64,000 nt of DNA, from the NCBI GenBank assembly GCA_010356995.1, contig ML996689.1, positions 895,228 through 959,227 on the forward strand, read 5' to 3'. Positions 53,832-64,000 of the stretch are shown here, piece by piece. The notes under the pieces were generated by a model. It made no database searches, was not told the origin of the DNA, and was given only the letters and a program-made list of their open reading frames with translations. Source of the stretch: Trichodelitschia bisporula. Its lineage: Eukaryota; Ascomycota; Dothideomycetes; Phaeotrichales; Phaeotrichaceae. Both the position numbers and the translations under genes were made by a program. Positions within the stretch are counted from its first letter, which is position 1. Every line of letters starts with the position of its first letter.

Positions 53832-55104
53832 GCCTGGAACCCGGGTCGGCCCAGCCTTGCAAGGCGATCTGCAGCGAGATTACGTCCGGGTTTGAGCTGG
53901 CAGATATTAGGGCCCGAGGCTGAGGCAGGAACCGGGACTCGACCGGCGACGTCCTGTGTCCAAGTGTGCTGTGTGCGATGATCGCCAAACCGGGCCGGCC
54001 CTTTCCGCGCTTTCCCACGGGAAACGGAAGCCAAATGGTTCCTGGAACAGAAGCGCGTCTAAAATTGATTGGACAAACAGGGCCCGGGTGGAGAGTGGTA
54101 TGGAAGCCAGCCTCCAAACAGTGGGATTTGAAAAAAAAACCGGGGAAGATGCAAGAGGTTACTTGGCCCCAAGCTGGCGAGATGTTCGCTGGCAAACACA
54201 CAGAAGAAGCGGAGTGGGATTTTGGGGTTAGAACGAAAGGGAACAGCGCAGCGAGAAGAGGCAGAAAGGAGTGAGAAAGGAATCGGAGTTAAAGAAAAGG
54301 CCGAGTGGGGTATGAAGGAGTGTTGGCGCATACGAAGTTTGTTCAAATGAAGGCGAGGTTCGCTCCTTCAGCGCAGGAGTTAGTTACAACGCGACGACGT
54401 CGTTCGTGTCTTGGTGTTTTTCGAGCGTCGGCAGCAGGGGGGGGGGTGCGTCTCAAGCCCAACGGCCATACAAAAATGTTGTAGCTGCCTTGTCAGCAAA
54501 TATGCCTGAACGAACTGTTCATAACTTCTTTTTTGGGACGGCTTTAAACTTTGGACCAGCTTCAGCGAGTCTGCACCGCCTCACGCCTCGTGCGCCTCAT
54601 GCGTCTCTCTCCGCCTCTCCACATCTCCCGCATCTTCCGCCTCTCCACGTCTCCCGCCTCTCCGTCTCAAGTCATTGACCGTTGGAACACGTAATCAATC
54701 CCGCTATGCCAATGCAGTTGGGCCTTGTCGCCTGAGGCTCCGGGTACTTGTAATTGTCTTGCTCGGGCCGACGGGGAAAGAGCGGACGGATGACGGGGAA
54801 GGGACTGGGGGACAAGGACAAAGTATGGAGAGGAGGAGCAGGGATGAAGGGACAGCGGAAGTAAGGTTGGCGGCGCCAGTAGTGCTGCTCCAAAGTGCCT
54901 CGCGCTTCGACCTTTTTTTTTTCTTTCTCGCCAACCGTGCTGCATTCTCCCCAAAGAGGTGCAGTTTTAACAGCGCATCAACCGCTCTATCTTGTACACT
55001 ACGCACAATCTCACTTCTGATCATCATTCAATCTTCCTCTCCTTGACCTCCGAGCTTCGTCTTCTGTAATATTAAAAGCCTTTGAGCATTTGAGAATTGG
55101 CGCA
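53832..55104. other. Bidirectional promoter region, ATPase gene and CLU1
   Basis: 1.27 kb between divergent genes, both with expected mitochondrial roles. Includes a G11 run at 54436, repeated CGCCTCTCCACATCTCCCGC-like steps at 54585-54665 and the CLU1 leader with a T9 run at 54913. No gene supported. Confidence 0.5.
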
Positions 55105-58100
55105 ATGTCTTCGGATTCTGGGAGTGATACCAGCTCCTCCGCTTCCTCTTGTGCGTTACCCCACGAACCCCCACCAATTTTGATCTTTGCCTTGTGTGCA
55201 ATGCTCAATATTCATTCTTTGGCCCTTCTCGCAAGCCAATGCAGCTTGGATCCAGCTGACGGAAGCGATAGCGTGCTCCGAATCGTCTTCGGGATCCCAG
55301 AACGGCGACGTCATCCAAAATGTCGAGATCGTTGAAACCATCGAGACCGGCGACAAGAATGCCGAGTCCACAGAGGCTGCGGAAAACGCAGAGGATGAGG
55401 AAGCCAACGCAATTGAGAGTACGTTCACACCCATGCCACCAACCGGTGGCAAACGGACGTAAAGCTAACGACCGCCTTACCAGATGTCTTTACCCTTACC
55501 ATAAAACTCCCCCACGAGCCTTGGGAAACGCAGATTCAGGTACGCATTGGTGGTTGGTGGCGGTTTGGCGGGGCTAATTCACCAGGTCTCCACGCAAGAA
55601 CAAGTCCAAGATGTGCGGCAGTCCGTCATCGACCAGCCCTTTGCCATGCAGTATTCCTGCTTCCATCTGGAGCACAATGGGGAACGGGTGAACGACTTTG
55701 TCGAGCTCTCCGAGGTCCCCAACGTCACCTCTGAGTCTACCTTCACGCTGGTGGAGGATCCCTACAATGAGAAGGAGGCCCGTATGCATGTCATTCGGAT
55801 CCGGGAGCTGATCGGAGCTTCTGGTGACCGAACGGACACCATCTATGGCATCAGTGCCGGACTCTCGCTGCACGACAGCATCACAGAGCCTCACATTGCT
55901 GCCAGCGCATCGGCTCAGAACGGTGCTCAGCCTGCCGAAGGTGAGAATGTGGCCGACTACAAGTTCGAGGCTCCCGGCACGGTCAAGACCTTGCTCCTGC
56001 CTCCCCAGCAGCCAGCCCCCAAGACCATCAAGTCGATCAGCCTCTCGCCGTGGAATCCTCCTCCGTACCACCTCCGGACAAAGGGTCACCTTCTCTACCT
56101 GGTGCTCGTCACTAACGAGGGTGAGCAGTACCATATAACCTCGCATGTCTCTGGCTTCTACGTCAACCGATCGAGCCACAACAAGTTCGAGCCGTCTCCC
56201 AAGCAGGGGCCGAAGAGCCTCCACGCCCACTCTCTCCTTACCCTCATTAGCCAGCTGTCTCCTTCATTTGAGGCATCATTCAAGGCTCTCCTGGAGTTCA
56301 ACAGCAAGCGGGAGCCTCTCGCCATGTTCCAGCTCTCCAACGCGATCCCTGTGAGCCCATGGCTAGTTGCACCGCCGGTTGTGTCCATCGACCACCAAGC
56401 GGACATCACCCGCACTCAGGAGAGCTTCCTCCTTTCTGGTGCCGAGCGTACGGACACTCTGCGGGACTGGAATGAGGAGTTCCAATCCACTCGTGAGATG
56501 CCTAAGGAGACCGTCCAGGACAAGGTCTTCCGGGAGCGTCTTACCTCCAAGCTGTTTGCCGACTACAACGAGGCTGCGGCACGGGGTGCCGTGCTCGTCG
56601 CTCGTGGAGAGGTCGCACCTCTGAACCCGACGGAAGGCCGGGATGCTCAGATCTTTGTCTACAATAACGTCTTCTTCTCGTTCGGCGCCGATGGTGTTGG
56701 CACGTTTGTCACTGAGGGCGGTGACGAAGCTGCTCGTGTTGCGACTGGCAAGGATGTCATGGGCGTGAAGGCGGTGAACCAGCTCGACATCAACGGGCTG
56801 TTCACGCCTGGTACCGTGGTCGTAGACTACCTTGGCAAGCGCATTGTCGGCCAGAGCATCGTTCCGGGTATCTTCAAGCAGCGGGAGCCTGGAGAGCACC
56901 AGGTCGACTACGGAGGTGTCGAGGGTAAGGAGGTTGTTGCTGACAACGAGGCATTTGTGCCTCTGTTCGACAAGCTGTCTGCGGCCCTGCACGTCAAGAA
57001 GCACCCGGTCTGGGACAAGGAGGGTGTGCGCCACGACCTCGAGGCGAGCGTTGAGACCAAGGGACTTCTTGGTACCGACGCCCGCAAGTACATTCTGGAT
57101 CTGTACCGCATCGCTCCTCTGGACGTGCCGTGGATTGAGCAGTACTGGACGTCGACCGATGAGCGGAAGGAGAAGCAGAACCCCGATAAGGATTATCCCC
57201 ACCGCATGACTGTTCTCCGAATTGAACTCGTACAGGCCTATGCCCGTGAGAAGCTCCGGGAGTATGTCAACGCCGAGTTGAAGAAGGTTGCCGAGCGCAA
57301 GGAATCTGAAGCTAAGAAGGTAGAGAGTGGCGAGAAGTCGGAAACGGAAGACAAGCCCGAGGGGGCCGAGGAAGAGGCCAAGAAGGATGACACTCCCCGC
57401 GTCGACATGTCCAAGTTCAAGTTTGCGCTCAATCCCGACGTCTTCTCCGGCCAGGTGCCGCAAGCCGACGAGGAGAAGGAGCAGATGGCCCAGGATGAGG
57501 CTGATGTGCGGGCCACCTGCAACTACCTGACGTCGCAGGTCATTCCGCATCTCATCCGGGAGCTGCAGGAGGGCGAGGTTGGCTTCCCCATGGATGGCCA
57601 GTCTCTGAGCTCGCTTCTCCATAAGCGTGGTATCAACATGCGTTACTTGGGGCTCATTGCCACCCTGACCGATGCGGACAGCACACGCCTGCGGTCGCTG
57701 CGGAGCCTCACCGTCCAGGAGATGGTTTCTCGTGCCTTCAAGCACGTCGCCAACAAGAGGCTGCGATACCTCGCTGCACCGTTTGCGCCAGCTTGTGTTT
57801 CCCACCTGCTCAACTGCCTGCTTGGCTCCAAGGTCAACCCCAAGCCAGTGGCGGAGACGGACGAGTCGCTCAAGGCCATCTACCCTGACGAGGATCTGAG
57901 CTACGAGAAGGTCACGCCAGAGAGCCTGAAGGCGGAGATTGTTGATCAGATTCGCCTGAGGTACCGCTACGTGCTCAAAGACGACATCGTCCAGCCGGGC
58001 AAGGAGCTGCAGATGCTCCGCGAGGTTGCCCTTAAGCTGGGTATGCAGCTTGTCGCCAAGGACTATGCCTTCGACCCTGAGCGCGCCACGGTCAATGGTA

Positions 58101-59321
58101 CTGCTGAGCGCCAGCCTGCTCCAGGTGCTGCTCCCGCGACCAGTGGCCATTCCAGCGGGGCCAGCAAGAAGAAGAAGAAGAGCAAGGAAACGTCTTCACC
58201 GCTGCGGAGCGACTCGCCTTTGCCTCAGCAGCTGGTCACCTTCCATCCTGATGACGTGCTCAACTTTGTGCCCGTCATCAAGGAGGCCTCGCCCAAGGTA
58301 TGTTTTGCTCCGCTACCTGTTATCAATTGCTAACCCTGTGCAGAGTACTTTGGCTGAGGAGGCCTACGACGGCGGCCGCATGTCGCTTCACCAGGACCAG
58401 AAGGAGCTGGGCCAGGAGCTGCTGCTGGAGTCTCTTTCACTCTATGAGCAGATCTACGGTATCCTTCACCCCGAGGTTGCGAGGATCTACCTCCAGCTCT
58501 CCAGCTTGTATTACGGCATGGATGAGAAGAACGCAGCCGTTGAGCTCGCGCGCAAAGCTGTGATCGTGGCTGAGCGTACTCTCGGCATCGACTCCCATGA
58601 GACGATCCTCAGCTACCTCAACCTGGGCCTTTTCGAGCACGCTAACGGCAACTCGAGCTTAGCGCTGCCTTATGTACTCCATGCGCTGGAACTGTGGAAG
58701 ATCGTCTATGGCCCCTCGCACCCGGATTCCATCACCACGATCAACAACGCAGCCGTGATGCTGCAAAGCATGAAGCGCTACCACGAGTCGCGCGTCTGGT
58801 TCGAAGCCTCTCTCGCACTCAGCGAAATCGTTTCAGGTCGGCAATCTGTCAACACTGCGACGCTACTCTTCCAGCTTGCGCAAGCCTTGGCGCTGGACAA
58901 GGACTCGCATGCGGCGGTACGTCGCATGCAGGAGTCGTGCAATATCTTCCGCGCGCTGCTTGGCCCCGAGGACCGCAACACCAAGGAGGCGGAGCACTGG
59001 CTGGACCAGCTCACGCAGAGCGCTGTCAGCCTCGCCAAGCGCGCAAAGGACATTCAGTCGCAGCGGTTCCGCCGCGGCGGTCCGCTCTCGCGCATGGGCG
59101 CTACGCAGCCCCAGCCGCAGGTTGGGCAGACGAGTGCTGATGCGGCCAAGGGGCGGATTCCGGGGGCCAGGAGCGATGTGGACAACCGGAGCATCGACGA
59201 GCTGATCAAGTTCATTGATGGGGATGCGGGGCAGACGGCTAAGTCTGGACGGGGGAAGAAGGGTGGCTCTGGGACGCGCGGTGGGGGGGTTAAGCGTGGG
59301 GCCAGGAGGACGGGTGCGTAA
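55105..59321 (+). CDS. CLU1: Clustered mitochondria protein (CLU1 / TIF31)
   Basis: Five exons: 55105-55150, 55272-55418, 55484-55539, 55586-58297 and 58344-59321, encoding 1,312 residues, normal for the family. The order is typical: acidic head (ETIETGDKNAESTEAAENAE), ubiquitin-like CLU N-terminal domain (NVFTLTIKLPHEPWETQI), GSKIP-like segment, central CLU domain (RDWNEEFQSTREMPKETV, then YNNVFFSFGADGVGTFV), an eIF3-p135-like region, and C-terminal TPRs (LLLESLSLYEQIYGILHPEV, VIVAERTLGIDSHETILSYL, LALPYVLHALELWKIVYG). CLU proteins bind mRNAs for mitochondrial proteins and keep mitochondria dispersed; yeast Clu1/Tif31 also associates with eIF3. The acceptor of intron 1 is my choice of two in-frame options. 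C-terminus is Gly/Arg/Lys-rich. Confidence 0.96.
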
Positions 59322-60321
59322 TGGATTTGCGGGTGTACATGTGGACGGGATAAAAGGAACTGGAAAAAGGTAACGGCTGGCTTCTTAGAATCGGGTACAT
59401 GATTGCTAGCTAGGGAAGGTGTGAATGCATGGGCGGGAGAGGGTGTACATATTTGCATTGGCGGGGGGGAAATTGGAGCTTTCTTCTCTTTTGGATTGCG
59501 GGTCGGAGTCGTTCGCGATAGACTAGGCATCATCACCACTCATCTTGTTGCGGTTGAATTAAGTTTGTGTTGAGAGAGGCTTGCGTTTGCTGCGCGGCGG
59601 ATGTGTGTGGGTGCGGATTCCAAATCGATGGATGTGAAGCATGTCGAATGCGGGTGATCACCGCGGTAGATCAGTAATGGCAGTATTGCTGGCTGTTGCT
59701 TCCATACCCCATGGTAGCTATGTTGATGTGGACATGAGGCAGGAGCATTGCTAGGCAGGAAGGGGCATGTTACTCGAAATGAGGAACATGACATAATTCA
59801 CGATGAGTGGAAGGAACAAAGGAGGACATTTGCCACATAGCGCACCATAGTATTTAGTCCCGAGCGTCTCTCGACTCTCTTCTTCTCTTCGTCCTTCATC
59901 AACTCTTCACTTCACACCGCAGCCATCGCACGTGTCATGCCCATGCTTCCATTATATGTCATAAGAAGAAGTGACGTTGCAGCCTCGGCACCTACCAGCC
60001 GCGTCGTGACCCCGCGTTGCGACCAGAACTAGGGGACGCAATGCGGGGAATAAGCCTCGCAGGGTGCGCACATCTCCACCTTGTGGGGAGAGCGGGGATT
60101 CGCGATCTCGTGAGGGGTATAGTATGCAGGCCGAGGGGGAGAGGAGCTCGAGTGTGGTAAAAGGGCTGCGGCGGGGCTGACGTTGTGCTGGTTGCTGTGC
60201 TGCGAGGCTTGAATTCGGCCTCGCATTGGACTTGATACTGGGCACGAGGTTCGCACATCCCTTCGACGACGGCTCCGTGCCGTGCTAACACGCAAAGCAA
60301 CGCAGATATCAAACCGCAACC
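59322..60321. other. 1-kb spacer between CLU1 and the PhyH gene
   Basis: CLU1 3' flank and PhyH promoter. Contains CT-rich leader-like sequence at 59860-59925 that may mark an unrecognised transcript start. No ORF with good support. Confidence 0.45.
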
Positions 60322-61334
60322 ATGCCCACCCACCTAAACCCTCCTTCCCACGCCCCGGCCCCCCTGCCCACCGACCCGCAAACCCTTGCCGACATACAGC
60401 ACGTCTTAGAGCATGGCTTCGTGATCTTGCCCTCCCTCCTCTCACCCTCAGTGGTCGCAGCATGCAACGCCGAACTCGCACGCCTCTCCGGTTCCACGCC
60501 CTCGCGCGGACGGAACTCTTTCGAAGGCGTGGCGACTGTCCGGATCTACGCCCTGCTGAACAAGTCGCGGATATTCGATGAGCTGGTTGTGTTGCCGCGC
60601 GTGCTGGCGCTGAATGAGTACTTCCTCAGCCCTGGGTATGCGATTAGTGCGATGCATAGTATTGAGATTGGGGCGGGGGAGCGGGCGCAAGGGTTGCATC
60701 ATGATGATATGTTTTGCGACCTGTCGAGGCCGAGGCGGGCGCTGGGGACAGCGGTTGTAGTTGCGTTGGATGGGTTTGGGGTGGAGAATGGGGCGACGAG
60801 GATTGTGGCTGGGAGTCATAAGTGGGGGGGGAGGGTCCCACGGGGGGGCGATGAGGTTGTGAGTGTGGAGTGTGAGGCGGGGAGTGTGGTGTATTTTTTG
60901 GGGACGACGTGGCATGGGGGTGGGGAGAATAGGAGTGGGAGGCCGAGGAGGAGTGTTACGGTGCAGTATTGCCAGCCTTGGGTGAGTTTTCCAATGGAGT
61001 GAGGGTTTGGTGAGTGGTTGACGGTGGCAGGTTCGGCCGATTGAAAATCAGTTCCTGGCGGTTGATCCGCGGAAGCTGGATGAGATTCCGGAGCGGATTG
61101 TTGATATGATGGGGTATAAGGTCCACAAGCCGTTTATTGGGTATGGTGAGTGGTTGTTCTTGCCTGGAGGGGTTTCCTGGTGGGGGAGGTTAGCTGATTT
61201 GATATTGGATAGTTGATGGATTGAGTCCGCGGACGGCTGCGAAGCGGATGGTGCAGTGGTTGCAGAAGCCGGCGGATTGCAATCCGCCTTCGTTTGCGCA
61301 TCGTGGTGATGTGGAGGAGAAGAGCAAGTTGTAG
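60322..61334 (+). CDS. Phytanoyl-CoA dioxygenase (PhyH) family protein
   Basis: Exons 60322-60981, 61031-61145 and 61213-61334 (introns 49 and 67 nt) encode 298 residues. Fe(II)/2-oxoglutarate ligands are visible: GLHHDDMF (H-x-D within residues 126-129), TTWHGGGENRSGRPRR with the distal His at 198 and a following Arg for 2-oxoglutarate. Other blocks fit the family (LEHGFVILPSLLSPS, LNEYFLSPGYAISAMHS, GATRIVAGSHKWGG). Substrate unknown; relatives hydroxylate fatty-acyl or secondary-metabolite substrates, but no biosynthetic cluster is next to it. The first half uses C-ending codons and the second half G-ending codons. The last 16 codons form the first unit of a degenerate tandem repeat. Confidence 0.88.
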
Positions 61335-61735
61335 CAAATGGAAGTTGCTATCCAGGGCAGGGCCGATGTCTCAGCTAAGCTGGACGATGGAGAAGGCGAA
61401 GCCGGCCCCCGAGTTTATGCTTCACAACGATGCGGAGAAGGGGAAAACGTAGCAAATTGAAGTTGTGTTCAGCATTGCACAATGGAGATGGGCGAGCCCG
61501 ATGCCTTTGGGCTCGCGCATCATAGCGATGTAGAAGAGTAAGTTGGATCAATTGAGGTGGTGATTGACGAGGGCCGATTTATGAGCAAGGCTGAATGACG
61601 GGAGATAGATGAGCCCATCCCCCACGTTTGTACATCACAGCAACCTGGGGAAGAGAGGCAATTTGTAGTAACTGCAGTCGTATTTAAGAACGGGGTCGAT
61701 GTTTCGGCTAGGCTGGAGGAGGAATGTGGGCCGTC
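61287..61735 (+). repeat. Degenerate ~115-bp tandem repeat starting inside the PhyH CDS
   Basis: Four units begin near 61287, 61408, 61504 and 61621 (spacings 121, 96 and 117 bp). Each begins with a variant of C-C-t/c-T-x-C-G-T-T-T-x-x-x-C-A-T-C-x-x-x-G followed by GATGTGGAGGAGAAG-like and GTAGCAAATTGAAGTTG-like segments and GGGCCGATGTCTCAGCTAAG-like sequence. Divergence between units is large (roughly a third of positions), so the expansion is old. Unit 1 contains the PhyH stop codon. Confidence 0.7.
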
Positions 61736-64000
61736 CCGATCGGCCTAAACTAGCGACCGCGGGCCCTGCCGAAGACAAAATGGCTGCTTATTCGCCCAGT
61801 GTATTGGAATATCAATGTCGTCTTCGCTGACCCGCAATTGACGGGCGCTACAATCTTCCAGAAGTAAGCGGGCATTTACGGGGCTGGGGATTTTTGGTTG
61901 CGGCAAGCGCGATGCGACGTGATACGAGACGGCAAGTTCTCGACGGCAGGCTTGCGGCTAAGAAGCAGTTGGATAAGCGCCCGGGCCGCTCAGACTCCCG
62001 CAAAGCCAAGAAGAGCCAAGAGGCAGAAGAAAACCCAGGACTACGGGTCGACCGTAAGCAACTTTTCTTTTTTGCGCATCGTTTTCCCCTTCCCCGTCAA
62101 CGCTAAGGCCTGGAGCTGAGCAAATTTGCTGTGACGATATGCAGGAGGGGCAAGTTTTGGGGAGAGAGATACGGGAGGGAGGGGAAAGCGAAAGGGCGCG
62201 GGACGGTTGATATGCGGTGCCAGATAATGGGAATTGGTGGAGTGAGAAATGTTTGTTGTGGAAAGCAAATGCGTACCGTATCTTCCGCCTCATGGACGCG
62301 GTGGGATGGCGATGCCCCTGGTGACACGAGAGCGAGTGGCAGGTGGATTGGCGTGTGCAGTGCCGCATGGATGCCGCATGGCTGACCTGCTGCACGCCCT
62401 TCCGCAATGGGACGGACGTGGCGCTGGCAAGCTTCGGGAGAAATTTTGGAGATAGAGGAGGTGATTGAAGCGGAGCCTCCACATGGAGGGAACGACAGGT
62501 AAGAGGGAAACTAGAGGGTTGGTGATGGTACCAGGTACGATACCTCGGAGTAGTTCTTACTTCTGAGGTCATAAAACCTCCGGGACACGCACGTTTAGGG
62601 CTATGTGAAGTGCAACGAGTGTACCGTGCAGTTACGGGTGTGGTATGGAATGGCTGACGGAATATTGGTGCAAATGTTGCCATGCAAGGCCTGGACTTTG
62701 CGAAGCGGCACAGCTCGAGTGCGGCGGCGAAGGAGATGTGGAAAAAGGAACGTTGGACATCATGTGGCATCCGGGGGTGGATACCGTTCCTTTCTCACGC
62801 CTTTTGCGCCTGTTCCATCCCATCGGCTCTCATGAGAGAGACAAGGGCAAAGCAAAGGCATGGTCAAGCGCGCACACGATGTCAAGCGAAAAAGCTCAAG
62901 CGACAAGCGCAGGTGCCAATCTATCGCGACATGGGAGGTTGGTGAGCAGGAAAACCCAACAAACCAACAAACCAACAACGTTCCAGCAAGTCTTTTGAAG
63001 CAAAGCAAAGCAGATCATCGCATCAAAAAGCAAAACAACACAGACAGTCAGACAGTCAGCCAAGCGAGATGCAAAAGCTCACGCACCACACGCGCTTCAA
63101 TGCCCTCTTTGTCTCATCACCCTCGGAGGCGGAGAGGTGGAGCAGCGCCCGACGCAGAAACCTCCGGATTAAAACTGAACAGCCGCGCGGATTTCCTGCC
63201 CTTTCGCGATTGCCAAAAGCCTAAGCTCCATATTATCGGCCTCGTGAGCCGCCTCAGCCGCTTCCACTCCTGGTATAGGAGTGACAGCCGACTGGCGGAT
63301 ATTTTTGTGCTACTTACTGCACAACTCTACGGATGTACCGTAGAACTACGGTACCCCACAGGCCTTAACCCCTCTCCACTCATCCTCCATCATCGAACTG
63401 TATCCGAGTCCCCCTTCTCCCGCCTCCAGCCCCCCCCCGCGCCTCTTCCTCCACCCCCCACCACCAACACCTCCACCTTCGGCACCTGCACAGACGGGAG
63501 CGATAAATCACCGTTTCTTGGCCCTCGAGACTATTGGTCCACTCCGCTGATGCCTGACTCGTCTCTACCTTGGCGCGTCGATTCAGCTCACTACCAGTAC
63601 CGTAAGCCTGGGCAAGATAAGTTAGACTGAAGGCAATGATCCCTCATCCCTCATGCCTCACTCCCTCTAGCAGAATCCCATACAGTTGGGAACGGGAGCT
63701 AGATACCCAGCGAAATACTGGTACCGTAGAGTATTTTCTTCTTTGATCCGCCTGTGCTGTAACACTTGCCGTCTCTCTCGCTCCTCTCTCCGTCTCCATC
63801 ACACACTCACTCTCTCTCTCTGTCTCCATCTCACTCCCTCCCTCCCATCTCGAAACTCTCTTGCATTTGCGACTGTGCGGTGCAATCCTTCAATGCCCTC
63901 TATTTCTTATGCTTATTCCGCCATTGCAAGCCTCACTCTTACGGTACAATCGTCGATTGATTATCCATCTTCCGCTCCCCTTCACGTCATGAGCTCCCAC
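61736..64000. other. 2.3-kb region with no supported gene
   Basis: A minus-strand frame of 270 codons (62770-61958) is open but lacks protein-like composition. The right end is CT-rich with a (TC)n tract at about 63805-63825 and may be the promoter/leader of a plus-strand gene beyond the window. Confidence 0.4.

Noticed and set aside
55187-55271. Extending CLU1 exon 2 upstream to the acceptor after AATGCAG
   Set aside because: In frame, but the CTGAC branch site lies downstream of it, which favours the later acceptor at 55271.
56363-58150. 595-codon minus-strand open frame inside CLU1
   Set aside because: Shadow of the CLU1 coding strand; its Leu/Val/Asp-rich composition follows from codon bias and has no domain.
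61958-62770. 270-codon minus-strand ORF
   Set aside because: Composition (Ser, His, Pro, Thr, Cys mixed throughout) resembles translated non-coding GC-rich DNA; no motif, splice context or homolog recognised.

Overview
The window reads as nuclear DNA of a filamentous ascomycete (Pezizomycotina; a Dothideomycete is my guess, not proven). The grounds are many short spliceosomal introns (about 42-170 nt) with GTRNGT donors, CTNAC branch sites and YAG acceptors, intron-bearing tRNA genes, and a gene set typical of moulds: translation elongation factor 1-alpha with a five-base first coding exon, Pal1, a TeaR-like prenylated cell-end marker, CLU1, Mediator subunit MED31, an ACS-family MFS permease, an AIM14/FRE-like reductase and a SURNod19-like secreted protein. 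No bacterial, organellar, viral or retroelement sequence was recognised.

Two kinds of DNA alternate. Conserved blocks: 1-4.5 kb (end of a probable transcription factor, a multipass membrane protein, a repeat-rich orphan), 9.6-17.8 kb (ALKBH6, MFS permease, Pal1, MED31), 28.9-49.7 kb (ferric reductase-like protein, nucleoside hydrolase, TeaR, TEF1, SURNod19-like protein, a large toroid-like protein, a nuclear acidic-tail protein) and 51.9-61.4 kb (mitochondrial AAA+ ATPase, CLU1, PhyH dioxygenase). Intron-containing tRNA genes for Glu(CTC) and Val(AAC) lie at 5.0 and 43.3 kb.

Orphan blocks: 5.5-8.2 kb, about 18.9-28.5 kb and 50.4-51.5 kb. These hold short ORFs of unknown family, mostly on the minus strand, with well-formed splice sites, TATA boxes and very frequent TATATA hexamers, which in many reading frames encode Tyr-Ile. 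They contain a roughly 1-kb head-to-tail tandem duplication of a two-exon gene (22.5-24.45 kb), a diverged paralog pair (19.46-21.07 kb), a third paralogous fragment pair (26.04 and 26.36 kb), and ORFs interrupted by single-base frame changes and by CAG/CGA-to-stop transitions of the kind RIP would leave. I read them as a nursery and graveyard of lineage-specific genes; no function can be assigned. This is the most unusual part of the window.

Other points: 8-nt and 6-nt micro-exons in the nucleoside hydrolase; a candidate intron of 3n length hidden inside the AAA+ ATPase reading frame; a degenerate ~115-bp repeat that begins inside the last codons of the PhyH gene; a 15-bp coding repeat packed with N-G-T sequons; and several genes whose third-codon-position bias switches from C to G part-way along the gene. 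Exon limits were worked out by eye from splice signals and frame continuity, not from transcripts.
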